Positions 15,570 through 24,059 of a stretch of DNA of 64,000 nt are shown here, piece after piece (the first letter of the stretch is position 1; each line of letters opens with the position of its first letter). Made by a program: the position numbers and the translations under genes. The notes beneath the pieces were generated by a model, which did not search any database, was not told the DNA's origin, and saw only the letters and a list, made by a program, of their open reading frames with translations. The stretch comes from Oscillospiraceae bacterium (GTDB taxonomy: Bacteria; Bacillota; Clostridia; Oscillospirales; Oscillospiraceae): NCBI GenBank assembly GCA_017479425.1, contig JAFVCD010000044.1, forward strand, positions 1-64,000, in the 5' to 3' direction.

Positions 15570-16497
15570 ACTCAGCCGCGCTTACTTTGAGGAGTGCGGG
15601 CGCCCTATGCTCGAGCGAGACTTTCCCGAGCTTATGCCGTACCTTGCCACAGGCCTTTTCGGCGCGGGCAGCGAGTGTATGGGCTTTGACGATGAAGTCA
15701 GCCGCGACCACGATTTTGAGCCGGGCTTTATGATACTGCTTCCCGGCGAGGACGTGGTTGACCGCCGCGCCGCCTTTCAGCTTGAGCGCGCATATGCGAA
15801 GCTTCCGAAGGAATTTATGGGCGCGAAGAGGGCGAAGATTTCTCCGGTCGGAGGCTCTCGCCACGGTGTTATCCGGATTTCCGACTTCTTTCAGGACAAG
15901 GTCGGCGCGCCGGACGGAGTGATGACGGTTTCACAGTGGCTCACGGTGCCGTCCTCCTCGCTTATCGAGGCGACAAACGGCGAGGTTTACTTTGATAATT
16001 TCGGACTTTTGTCTAATATCCGCGCCTCGTTATCGCGCTATCCCGAGGATATACGCCTCAAAAAGCTCGCGGGGCATCTTCTGCTCGCGGCGCAGGCGGG
16101 GCAGTATAACTACCGCCGCTGTCTTATGCACGGTGAAGCGGCGGCGGCTCAGATGAGCGCATTCGAGTTTGTGAAGAACGCCGCGGCGGCGATCTTCCTC
16201 ATAAACGGGCGCTATATGCCGTATTACAAGTGGTCATTCCGCGCGCTGAGAGCGCTCCCGCGCCTTTCTATCGAGGCGGAGCTGTTTGAGTATCTCATCA
16301 CAACGCCTTGTGAGGGCGAAACCGCCGAGGAAAAGGGCGACGTTATCGAGTCTGTCTGCGCCGATATTATCGACGCGCTCATCGATGACGGCGTTACGAA
16401 GGCCAACTGCGGCGACCTTGAAAAGCACGCCTACTCGGTAAACGATTCAATTTCCGACCCGGAAATGCGGAATCTTCACATTTTAGCCGCGGTTTAA
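15556..16497 (+). CDS. DUF4037-type protein, predicted nucleotidyltransferase fold
   Basis: A 313-residue protein that resembles DUF4037 family members. Residues about 33-58 read G-L-F-G-A-G-S-E-C-M-G-F-D-D, then S-R-D-H-D-F-E-P-G, close to the nucleotidyltransferase pattern G-S followed by D-x-D, as in DNA polymerase beta-like and MNT enzymes. This suggests metal-dependent nucleotide transfer, but the fold call is inference. The start ATG lies inside the last codons of the TPR gene; an upstream open extension of the frame to 15355 is ignored because it overlaps that gene. nrdG follows 11 bp downstream, so the three genes are probably one operon. Confidence 0.78.
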   Translation: MTGLELSRAYFEECGRPMLERDFPELMPYLATGLFGAGSECMGFDDEVSRDHDFEPGFMILLPGEDVVDRRAAFQLERAYAKLPKEFMGAKRAKISPVGGSRHGVIRISDFFQDKVGAPDGVMTVSQWLTVPSSSLIEATNGEVYFDNFGLLSNIRASLSRYPEDIRLKKLAGHLLLAAQAGQYNYRRCLMHGEAAAAQMSAFEFVKNAAAAIFLINGRYMPYYKWSFRALRALPRLSIEAELFEYLITTPCEGETAEEKGDVIESVCADIIDALIDDGVTKANCGDLEKHAYSVNDSISDPEMRNLHILAAV

Positions 16498-16508
16498 GGA
16501 GAAAGACT

Positions 16509-17201
16509 ATGAAAATCTACGGACTTCAAAAAATGACGCTGCTCGACTTTCCCGGGCGCGTCGCCTGCACCGTTTTCCTCGGAGGCTGCGACTGGAGATG
16601 CCCCTTCTGCCACAATTTCGAGCTCGCGGAGGGCAGAGCGACGCCCGTCATGGACGATGAGGAGCTTCTCAGCTTTCTTAAAAAGCGCACGGGCCTACTC
16701 GACGGCGTTGCGTTTACCGGCGGCGAGCCGTGCCTGCACCGCGACCTGCCCGAGCTTATGCGCCGCATCCGCGCGATGGGCTACAAGATTAAGCTCGACA
16801 CAAACGGCTGCCATCCCGCGCTCCTCGGCGCAATTCTCGACGAGAGCTTAGTCGACTACGTTGCGATGGATATTAAAAACAGCCCGCAGAAATACGCCGA
16901 GACCTGCGGCGTTGCGGCGGTCGATCTGGACGCTTTGCGCCGGAGCATCGCGCTCATAATGGAAAAAGCGCCGGACTACGAGTTCCGCACCACCGTTGTG
17001 AATGAGCTTCACGAGAAAAGCGACTTCGATGGAATAGGCGAGCTCATACGCGGCGCGAAGAGCTACTATATACAGTGCTTTACCGACCGCGACACCGTTC
17101 CTTTTGAGGGCTTTTCAGCTCCGAGCCGCGCCGTTTTGGAGCAATACGCCGACAAAATGCGCGGATATGTTGCAAAAGCGGAAATTCGTGGAGTTGACTA
17201 A
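16509..17201 (+). CDS. nrdG: Anaerobic ribonucleoside-triphosphate reductase activating protein (radical SAM)
   Basis: The 230-residue radical SAM enzyme carries the cluster motif C-D-W-R-C-P-F-C with cysteines 27, 31 and 34, then the F-T-G-G-E-P SAM-binding motif near residue 75-80 and L-D-T-N-G near 97. It generates the glycyl radical on NrdD. It is longer than the 154-residue E. coli NrdG and belongs to the longer type seen in many Firmicutes and archaea. Its neighbour nrdD starts 121 bp downstream with its own promoter, which supports the assignment over a pyruvate formate-lyase activase. Confidence 0.92.
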   Translation: MKIYGLQKMTLLDFPGRVACTVFLGGCDWRCPFCHNFELAEGRATPVMDDEELLSFLKKRTGLLDGVAFTGGEPCLHRDLPELMRRIRAMGYKIKLDTNGCHPALLGAILDESLVDYVAMDIKNSPQKYAETCGVAAVDLDALRRSIALIMEKAPDYEFRTTVVNELHEKSDFDGIGELIRGAKSYYIQCFTDRDTVPFEGFSAPSRAVLEQYADKMRGYVAKAEIRGVD

Positions 17202-17202
17202 A

Positions 17203-17248
17203 CCACAAGATATTGTGTCGCTGAAATTTTAATAACATTATATGTTGA
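17203..17248 (+). promoter_or_regulatory. NrdR-box pair upstream of nrdD
   Basis: CCACAAGATATTGTGT (17203-17218) matches the 16-bp NrdR box consensus ACACWATATATWGTGT at 14 positions. A weaker palindrome, AACAT-TAT-ATGTT (17235-17247), is centred about 30.5 bp further on, close to three helical turns, as is usual for paired NrdR boxes. The second one overlaps the -35 element of the nrdD promoter, so repression by NrdR would be expected. Confidence 0.75.
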
Positions 17249-17274
17249 CAAACGACCCCCTGAGGTGCTATTAT
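17245..17274 (+). promoter_or_regulatory. Sigma-A-type promoter for nrdD
   Basis: TTGACA (17245-17250), 18-bp spacer, TATTAT (17269-17274), 48 bp before the nrdD start codon. Confidence 0.75.
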
Positions 17275-17322
17275 TATCACGTTCCGATTTTTTAGCATCA
17301 AACAGGGGGTTTAGATTCAGAT

Positions 17323-19716
17323 ATGTATCAGGTAATCAAGCGCGACGGCAAGGTCGTCGATTTCAACATAGATAAGATAAGCGACGCCGTGGAGAAGGCG
17401 TTCGTAGCTCTTAATAAGGAATATCATCCTACCGTTCTGAGCCTTATTTCCATCCGCGTCGCTTCGGACTTTGAGCCGAAGATAAAGAATAACCAGATAA
17501 CCGTTGAGGATATCCAGGATTCCGTCGAGAAGGTGCTCAGTGAGTGCGGCTATGCCGACGTAGCGAAGGCATACATCCTCTATCGCCGTCAGCGCGAGAA
17601 GGTCAGAAACGTCAACAGCACGCTCCTCAACTATAAGGATCTCGTTGATAACTACCTCAAGATCAACGACTGGCGCGTAAAGGAGAACTCCACCGTGACC
17701 TACTCCGTCGGCGGACTCATCCTCTCGAACTCCGGCGCCATCACCGCAAACTACTGGCTCAGCGAGGTCTATGATGATGAGATCGCCGAGGCGCACAGAA
17801 GTGCCGCGATCCATCTCCACGATCTCTCCATGCTCACCGGCTACTGCGCCGGCTGGAGCCTCAAGCAGCTCATTCAGGAGGGTCTCGGCGGTGTTCCCGG
17901 AAAGATCACATCATCTCCGGCAAACCACCTCTCAACTCTCTGCAACCAGATGGTAAACTTCCTCGGCATTATGCAGAACGAGTGGGCAGGCGCTCAGGCC
18001 TTCAGCTCCTTTGATACCTATCTCGCTCCTTTTGTAAGGGTGGACAACCTTACCCAGAAAGAGGTCAAGCAGTGCATCCAGAGCTTCGTTTACGGCGTCA
18101 ACACCCCGTCCCGCTGGGGCACTCAGGCTCCGTTCTCCAATGTGACCCTCGACTGGACTGTTCCGAATGACCTCAAGAACCTGCCCGCGATCATCGGCGG
18201 CAAGGAGATGGACTTCACCTATGGCGACTGCCAGAAGGAGATGGACATGGTCAACAAGGCGTTCATCGAGATCATGATCGAGGGCGACGCCAACGGCCGC
18301 GGCTTCCAGTACCCCATCCCCACCTATTCCATCACCCGCGACTTTGACTGGTCCGAGACCGAGAACAACAAGCTTCTCTTTGAGATGACCGCGAAGTACG
18401 GCACCCCCTATTTCTCCAACTACATCAACTCCGATATGGAGCCGAGCGATGTCCGCAGCATGTGCTGCCGTCTCCGCCTTGACCTCCGTGAGCTCAGAAA
18501 GAAGTCCGGCGGCTTCTTCGGCAGCGGCGAGAGCACCGGCTCCATCGGCGTTGTCACCATCAATATGCCGCGCATCGCATATCTTACGAAGGACGAAAAG
18601 GACTTTTACGAGCGCCTTGACAAGCTTATGGACATCGCCGCCCGCAGCCTTAAGGTAAAGCGCACCGTTATCACAAGACTTCTCGAGCAGGGCCTCTATC
18701 CCTACACAAAGCGCTATCTCGGCACCTTCAATAACCACTTCTCCACCATCGGTCTTGTCGGCATGAACGAGGCGTGCCTCAACGCCAAGTGGCTCCGCGC
18801 CGACCTCACGAATGAGGATGCGCAGAAGTTCACGCGCGACGTTCTCAATCATATGCGCGAACGCCTCTCCGATTATCAGGAACTCTACGGCGACCTCTAC
18901 AACCTCGAGGCCACTCCCGCAGAGAGCACCACCTATCGCTTCGCAAAGCACGATACTGAGGAGTTCCCCGATATCATCACTGCGAATATGAACGGCACTC
19001 CTTACTACACAAACTCCAGCCACCTTCCCGTTGGCTATACCGAGGACGTTTTCTCCGCTCTCGATATTCAGGACGACCTCCAGACCCTCTACACCTCCGG
19101 CACTGTTTTCCACGCCTTCCTCGGCGAGAAGCTTCCGGACTGGAAGGCGGCGGCAAATCTCGTCCGCAAGATCGCTGAGAACTACAAGCTTCCGTACTAC
19201 ACCATGAGCCCGACCTATTCCGTCTGCGCCGACCACGGCTATCTCGTAGGCGAGCAATACACCTGCCCGCATTGCGGCAAGAAGACTGAGGTTTACAGCC
19301 GCATCACCGGCTATTATCGCCCGGTTCAGAACTGGAACGACGGCAAGGCTCAGGAGTTCAAGGATCGCCGTGTGTACAACGTCGGTCACAGCACTCTCCG
19401 TCACGTAGGCCCGAATCCCGCGCCGGTGGACGATGTGCCGAAGGCCGAGGAGGTCAAAACCGAGGCCGCTCCCGCAGTCGCGGCTGACGCGAACGTGATT
19501 CTCTTCAAGACCCCGACCTGCCCCAACTGCAAGGCGGCGGCGGCTCTTCTCGACAAGGCTGGCGTTCAGTACACCGCGCTCAACGCCAACGAAAACGCCG
19601 AGCTTGTAAATAAGTACGGCGTTAAGCAGGCACCGACCCTCGTCATCGTTGGTGAGGGCGGCTTTGAGAAGTACCGCGGAGTCAGCGATATCAAGGGCTG
19701 GCTGATGAATAAGTAA
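17323..19716 (+). CDS. nrdD: Anaerobic (class III) ribonucleoside-triphosphate reductase with fused C-terminal thioredoxin-like domain
   Basis: The 797-residue protein has an N-terminal ATP-cone (about 1-95: V-I-K-R-D-G-K-V-V-D-F), the large 10-stranded barrel with M-C-C-R-L near 380-384, the zinc region with C635, H638, C648 and C651, and the glycyl-radical loop R-I-T-G-Y-Y with Gly663. A linker rich in Ala and Glu leads to residues about 723-797, a glutaredoxin/thioredoxin-like domain with active site C-P-N-C at 733-736 and the cis-Pro segment Q-A-P-T-L. It makes dNTPs from NTPs without oxygen. Most class III enzymes use formate as reductant; a fused redoxin plus a downstream trxB suggests a thioredoxin-type electron supply instead. 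Codon use indicates strong expression. Confidence 0.95.
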   Translation: MYQVIKRDGKVVDFNIDKISDAVEKAFVALNKEYHPTVLSLISIRVASDFEPKIKNNQITVEDIQDSVEKVLSECGYADVAKAYILYRRQREKVRNVNSTLLNYKDLVDNYLKINDWRVKENSTVTYSVGGLILSNSGAITANYWLSEVYDDEIAEAHRSAAIHLHDLSMLTGYCAGWSLKQLIQEGLGGVPGKITSSPANHLSTLCNQMVNFLGIMQNEWAGAQAFSSFDTYLAPFVRVDNLTQKEVKQCIQSFVYGVNTPSRWGTQAPFSNVTLDWTVPNDLKNLPAIIGGKEMDFTYGDCQKEMDMVNKAFIEIMIEGDANGRGFQYPIPTYSITRDFDWSETENNKLLFEMTAKYGTPYFSNYINSDMEPSDVRSMCCRLRLDLRELRKKSGGFFGSGESTGSIGVVTINMPRIAYLTKDEKDFYERLDKLMDIAARSLKVKRTVITRLLEQGLYPYTKRYLGTFNNHFSTIGLVGMNEACLNAKWLRADLTNEDAQKFTRDVLNHMRERLSDYQELYGDLYNLEATPAESTTYRFAKHDTEEFPDIITANMNGTPYYTNSSHLPVGYTEDVFSALDIQDDLQTLYTSGTVFHAFLGEKLPDWKAAANLVRKIAENYKLPYYTMSPTYSVCADHGYLVGEQYTCPHCGKKTEVYSRITGYYRPVQNWNDGKAQEFKDRRVYNVGHSTLRHVGPNPAPVDDVPKAEEVKTEAAPAVAADANVILFKTPTCPNCKAAAALLDKAGVQYTALNANENAELVNKYGVKQAPTLVIVGEGGFEKYRGVSDIKGWLMNK

Positions 19717-19728
19717 AACATAACGTAA

Positions 19729-19756
19729 GGGGCGGGTCTCTGTGCCCGCCCCTTTT
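19729..19756 (+). terminator. Rho-independent terminator between nrdD and trxB
   Basis: GGGGCGGG (19729-19736) and CCCGCCCC (19745-19752) followed by TTTT. trxB begins 26 bp later with no clear promoter between, so partial read-through is likely to set the nrdD:trxB ratio. Confidence 0.8.
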
Positions 19757-19781
19757 CTATCAATATGAAGGAGAAATCGCA

Positions 19782-20690
19782 ATGTACGACGTAATCGCAG
19801 TCGGCGGAGGCCCCGCCGGAATGACGGCCGCGCTCTATGCCCAGAGAAACGGCAAAAGCGCCCTCGTTATCGAAAAGGGCGGCTTCGGCGGTCAGATAAC
19901 CCACTCACCGAAGGTCGAGAACTATCCCGGAACGCTCACCATGAGCGGCAACGAGTTTGCGGATAAGACCCTTGAGCAGATTCTCGCGCAGGGCGCGGAG
20001 ATAGAGATTGCCGCAGTCACCGAGGTAAGGGATTGCGGAGATAAAAAAATCGTCGTCACAGAGGACGGCGGCGAGTTTGAGGGCAGAACTGTCATCATCG
20101 CGACGGGCGTCAAGCACCGTATGCTGGGACTCGAGGGCGAGGAGGAGCTTGTCGGCGAGGGCATAAGCTTCTGCGCCGTGTGCGACGGCGATTTCTACGC
20201 CGGCAAAAAGGTCTGCGTAGCAGGCGGCGGCAACTCAGCGCTTCAGGAGGCGATTCTGCTATCAGAGAAGTGCAGCGAGGTGGTAATGCTTCAGGATTTG
20301 GACTTCTTCACCGGAGAGCCGAGGCTTCAGGAGGTGCTTTTCTCACGCTCGAACGTAACTAAGCACACAGGAGTTAAAATCACCGACCTCATTGTTGACG
20401 ACGGAGTATTGCAGGGCGTCAACATCGCGTCGAAGGACGGCGAGGACTTTATCGACTGCGACGGACTTTTCGTCGCCATCGGACTTATCCCGGAAAACGA
20501 GCCGTATAAGGCGCTTGCTGACCTCAACAGCTGGGGCTACTTCGATTCCGACGAGCGCTGCCTCACAAAGACGCCGGGCGTGTTCGTCGCCGGAGACTGC
20601 CGCAGTAAAGGCGTGCGCCAGCTAACAACCGCAGTCGCGGACGGCGCCACGGCGGCTCTTGCAGCGTGCAGATATATAAACGGACTGTAA
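19782..20690 (+). CDS. trxB: Thioredoxin reductase (FAD/NAD(P)H-dependent)
   Basis: The 302-residue flavoprotein has the FAD-binding G-G-G-P-A-G-M near residue 8-14, the redox-active C-A-V-C-D-G with Cys131 and Cys134, a second dinucleotide fold at A-G-G-G-N-S-A near 148-154, and the C-terminal G-V-F-V-A-G-D-C. It transfers electrons from NAD(P)H to a redoxin. Its position 65 bp after a redoxin-fused NrdD makes the fused C-P-N-C domain a plausible partner. Strong ribosome site GAAGGAG. A general thioredoxin role is not excluded; no separate trxA lies in the window. Confidence 0.93.
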   Translation: MYDVIAVGGGPAGMTAALYAQRNGKSALVIEKGGFGGQITHSPKVENYPGTLTMSGNEFADKTLEQILAQGAEIEIAAVTEVRDCGDKKIVVTEDGGEFEGRTVIIATGVKHRMLGLEGEEELVGEGISFCAVCDGDFYAGKKVCVAGGGNSALQEAILLSEKCSEVVMLQDLDFFTGEPRLQEVLFSRSNVTKHTGVKITDLIVDDGVLQGVNIASKDGEDFIDCDGLFVAIGLIPENEPYKALADLNSWGYFDSDERCLTKTPGVFVAGDCRSKGVRQLTTAVADGATAALAACRYINGL

Positions 20691-20718
20691 GCCGTATAGG
20701 AAACCTAAATAAGACAGA

Positions 20719-20754
20719 TGCCTCTGAGCCGAAAAAGCTCAGAGGCACTTTTTA
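20719..20754 (+). terminator. Rho-independent terminator of trxB (bidirectional)
   Basis: TGCCTCTGAGC (20719-20729) and GCTCAGAGGCA (20737-20747) followed by CTTTTT. It lies between the convergent trxB and CPBP protease genes. Confidence 0.9.
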
Positions 20755-21450
20755 TAGATTCAGCGTGACTGTAATGCTCACAAGATTTATTATCATGTGC
20801 AGGAAAATCGGCGCGTAGACGCTTTTGCCGCGCTCGTAGCACCAAGCGAGTACAATTCCGGCGGGGATATACTCAGCAGCCATCAGAAGAAGCTCCCAGC
20901 TAAAGTCCTCGATGAGATAGCCGGAGAGGTGGTAGAGGGCGAAGAGCACCGCGGAAACGATATAGGCGGCGGCGCGGCTTTTGCGCTGTATCGTACCGAA
21001 CACGACCCCGCGGAAGAGCACCTCTTCGCATACGGGCGCGAGGAAAACGCCGACGGCGAGCATCGCGTTGGGGTTGAGCTTTGCCTGCGAATCAACTGCC
21101 GCCTGATTGGGATTTAATTCGCCGGACAGAACAAGCTGCATAATGAGCGAAACGGCGAACATCGCGGCAAAAAAATAGGTGTAGCCGAAGAGCACCGCGG
21201 CGAACGTATTGCCTATATTGTGCGTAAGCAGCGAGAACGAGGCCTTCATAAACCGCGAGAGAACGAGCATCAGCAGCACAAACGAGACGCCGTAGTAAAT
21301 GACATTCAGCGCCGCCTCGTCAAGGCTCACGCCCGCACCGATAAGAGCGGAATAGAGTATGGAGCCTAAAAAGGTCGGAAGAATAAGTGAGTGGATGAAC
21401 ACCCAGATCCAGCCGAAAACCGCCTCGCCTCTGGTCATCGGGTGCTTCAA
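20752..21450 (-). CDS. CPBP family intramembrane glutamic endopeptidase
   Basis: A protein of 232 residues with six to seven hydrophobic segments. The CPBP (Abi/Rce1-like) motifs are visible: C-E-E-V-L-F-R-G near residue 141-148 (motif 1, with the catalytic glutamate pair and Arg), A-L-Y-H-L near 171-175 (motif 2) and F-L-H-M-I-I-N near 217-223 (motif 3). Family members act in membrane proteolysis such as prenyl-protein processing, bacteriocin self-immunity and signalling; the target here is unknown. The gene overlaps mutS by 4 bp, so it is likely cotranscribed with mutS-miaB. Confidence 0.88.
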   Translation of the reverse strand: MKHPMTRGEAVFGWIWVFIHSLILPTFLGSILYSALIGAGVSLDEAALNVIYYGVSFVLLMLVLSRFMKASFSLLTHNIGNTFAAVLFGYTYFFAAMFAVSLIMQLVLSGELNPNQAAVDSQAKLNPNAMLAVGVFLAPVCEEVLFRGVVFGTIQRKSRAAAYIVSAVLFALYHLSGYLIEDFSWELLLMAAEYIPAGIVLAWCYERGKSVYAPIFLHMIINLVSITVTLNL

Positions 21451-24047
21451 TCCTGTACCTCCTTTTTGAGGGAGTACAGGAGATTCAGCGCCTCGAGCGG
21501 AGTCATTGTGTTGATGTCGGCGCGGCGCAGCCTTTCGATTACCTCATTTTCAGCCGCAGACTCAAAGGAAACCTGCATATCCATGGGCTCGGGAGCGCTC
21601 CTGCGCTTTGCCTCGGGCGCTTTTCCGGCGATGAGGTCGGAGAGAACCTTGTTTGCGCGGGTGATTACGCTCTTCGGCACGCCCGCGAGATTTGCGACCT
21701 CTATGCCGTAGCTGTCGTCGGCGCCGCCGGGTACGATCTTACGGAGGAAAATTATATCGCCGCCGCGCTTTTTTGCGGAAATATTGTAGTTTTTAACGCC
21801 TTGAAGCTCACTTTCAAGCACCGTCAGCTCGTGGTAGTGCGTCGCAAAGAGCGTTTTCGCGCCGAGCGACTTCGGGTCGGCGCAGAACTCAACGACCGCG
21901 CGGGCGATCGCCATGCCGTCATAGGTGGAGGTGCCGCGGCCGATCTCGTCGAGCAAAATGAGAGAGCTTTTCGTCGCGTTTTTGAGAATTTCAGCGACCT
22001 CGCTCATCTCTACCATAAAGGTCGATTTGCCGGCGGCGAGGTCGTCCGAGGCGCCGATTCGCGTGAAAACGCGGTCGACAATGCCGATGGAAGCGCTCTT
22101 TGCCGGAACGAACGAGCCCATCTGAGCCATAAGAGTAATAAGCGCGACCGAGCGCATATAGGTCGATTTACCCGCCATGTTCGGACCTGTGATAATCGCC
22201 GTCGTGCCGTAGGCGCCGCCGATACGCACGTCGTTCGGAACGAAAAGCGTATTTTTCTGCATCTGCTCGACTACGGGGTGGCGGCCGTCAACTATCTCAA
22301 TAACGCCGTCGGCGGTGATGTCCGGCATACACCACGAATTTTTTACCGCGCATTCGGCAAGGGAGCAGAGCACGTCGAGAGTTGCGACGGCGCGCGCCGC
22401 AGACTGAACTCTCAGCACCTCGCCCGCGATTTTGAGGCGGAGATCATTAAAAATGCGGTACTCGAGGTCAGCGACCTTGTCCTTTGCGCCGAGAAGCTCG
22501 GCCTCGAGGTTTTTAAGCTCCTCGGTTATGTAGCGCTCGCCGTTTACAAGCGTCTGCTTGCGGATGTAATCGGCGGGAACGTCGTTCGTTTGAGCCTTCG
22601 GTATCTCGATATAGTAGCCGAAAACCTTGTTGTAGCCGACCTTGAGCTTTTTGCCGGTGCGCGCCTTCTCACGCGCCTCAATATCGGCAAGCGCCTGAGT
22701 GGAGCCGCGCAGTAGTCCGCGGAGCCTGTCGACCTCGGGATCGAACCCGTCGCGTATCATCTCGCCCTCGCGCACGGAAAACGGCGCGTCGTCGGCGATG
22801 GCGGCGTTTATGTCAGCGACGAGGTCGCCGATATCGTCGCAGTTCAGAATTTCAGTCAGCAGAGCGCCGGATTTCTCGCCAAGCTCACGCTTCAAGTCAG
22901 GAATCGCCGCCGCTGAGGAGGCGAGGGCGAGAAGGTCGCGGGCGTTGGCTGTCCCGTAGACTATCTTTGCGATAAGGCGCTCAATATCGCCGACAGAGCG
23001 GAGAATGAGCATTACCTCGCCGCGCGCCATGTTGTCGTCGTACAGCTCCCGCACCGCCGCAGACCTGCGCGTTATCGCCGCAGGAGAGAGGAGCGGGCGA
23101 GATACCCATGAGCGCAGAAGGCGCGAGCCCATCGGGGTCTTTGTCTTGTCCATCGCCCAGAGAAGCGAGCCCTTCTTCGACCCGTCGTGCATAGAGCTTA
23201 CAAGCTCAAGATTGCGGATAGTCTGAATATCGAGCTCCATATATTTGCCGTCCGAGTAGAAATCGAGGCGGTTTAAGTGGCCCATATCGGTTTTCTGAGT
23301 GTCCTTTATGTATCCGAGAAGGGCGCCGATCGCGCACACCGCCTGCGGCTCGTTAGAGAGACCGAAGCGGTCGATGGCGTCAGTGCCGAACTGCTCTGCG
23401 ATGCGCATTGTGGACTGCATATAGTCAAAGCGCGCGTTTTCGGTCTCCGTGAGGCACTTTAAGCGCTCGCGGAGGAGAAACTCCACTCCCTCGTCCTCGC
23501 CCGCGGCGGCGTTCAGCACCGCCTCGGAGGGATTGAATCGCGCAAGCTCATTGAGCGCGCGGCTCTTTTCGTCGGCAGGGAAGGAACGCGCCGCCATCTC
23601 ACCCGTTGAAATGTCGCAGAAGGCGACGGCGGAGCCGAGCGCGTCATAGCAGACTGCCGCGAGGTAGTTCGATTTTCCCTCATCGAGCATGGAGGAGTCG
23701 ATGACCGTTCCGGGTGTGACAATGCGGATAATATCGCGCTCGACAAGGCCCTTTGCGAGCGCGGGATCCTCCATCTGCTCGCAGATTGCGACCTTGTAGC
23801 CCTTCTGGATAAGCCGCGCTATATAAGCCTCGGAGGAGTGGAACGGCACGCCGCACATCGGCACCTGATCCTCCTTCTCCTTGCTCCTGTCGCGGGTCGT
23901 GAGCACGAGGTCAAGCTCGCGCGAGGCGGTCTTTGCGTCCTCGTCGAACATCTCATAGAAGTCACCGAGGCGGAAGAAGAGTATAGCGTCCTCGTGAGCC
24001 TTTTTAATTTCGCGGTATTGCCGCATCATCGGTGTTTCTTCAGGCAT
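21447..24047 (-). CDS. mutS: DNA mismatch repair protein MutS
   Basis: The 866-residue protein has the full MutS layout: the N-terminal mismatch-recognition domain containing F-F-R-L-G-D-F-Y-E-M-F (F-Y-E near residue 30), connector and lever domains, and the C-terminal ATPase with G-P-N-M-A-G-K-S-T near 618-626, then D-E-I-G-R-G-T-S-T and A-T-H-Y-H-E-L. It binds mismatches and recruits MutL. It is 12 bp downstream of miaB and overlaps the CPBP gene by 4 bp; mutL lies in the divergent operon across miaB. Confidence 0.98.
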   Translation of the reverse strand: MPEETPMMRQYREIKKAHEDAILFFRLGDFYEMFDEDAKTASRELDLVLTTRDRSKEKEDQVPMCGVPFHSSEAYIARLIQKGYKVAICEQMEDPALAKGLVERDIIRIVTPGTVIDSSMLDEGKSNYLAAVCYDALGSAVAFCDISTGEMAARSFPADEKSRALNELARFNPSEAVLNAAAGEDEGVEFLLRERLKCLTETENARFDYMQSTMRIAEQFGTDAIDRFGLSNEPQAVCAIGALLGYIKDTQKTDMGHLNRLDFYSDGKYMELDIQTIRNLELVSSMHDGSKKGSLLWAMDKTKTPMGSRLLRSWVSRPLLSPAAITRRSAAVRELYDDNMARGEVMLILRSVGDIERLIAKIVYGTANARDLLALASSAAAIPDLKRELGEKSGALLTEILNCDDIGDLVADINAAIADDAPFSVREGEMIRDGFDPEVDRLRGLLRGSTQALADIEAREKARTGKKLKVGYNKVFGYYIEIPKAQTNDVPADYIRKQTLVNGERYITEELKNLEAELLGAKDKVADLEYRIFNDLRLKIAGEVLRVQSAARAVATLDVLCSLAECAVKNSWCMPDITADGVIEIVDGRHPVVEQMQKNTLFVPNDVRIGGAYGTTAIITGPNMAGKSTYMRSVALITLMAQMGSFVPAKSASIGIVDRVFTRIGASDDLAAGKSTFMVEMSEVAEILKNATKSSLILLDEIGRGTSTYDGMAIARAVVEFCADPKSLGAKTLFATHYHELTVLESELQGVKNYNISAKKRGGDIIFLRKIVPGGADDSYGIEVANLAGVPKSVITRANKVLSDLIAGKAPEAKRRSAPEPMDMQVSFESAAENEVIERLRRADINTMTPLEALNLLYSLKKEVQD

Positions 24048-24059
24048 TGTGTATCTCCT

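Noticed and set aside
17932-19782. Long minus-strand open frame opposite nrdD (about 616 codons)
   Set aside because: Low-complexity Leu/Ala/Val/Glu composition, no domain and no start signal; shadow of nrdD codon bias.
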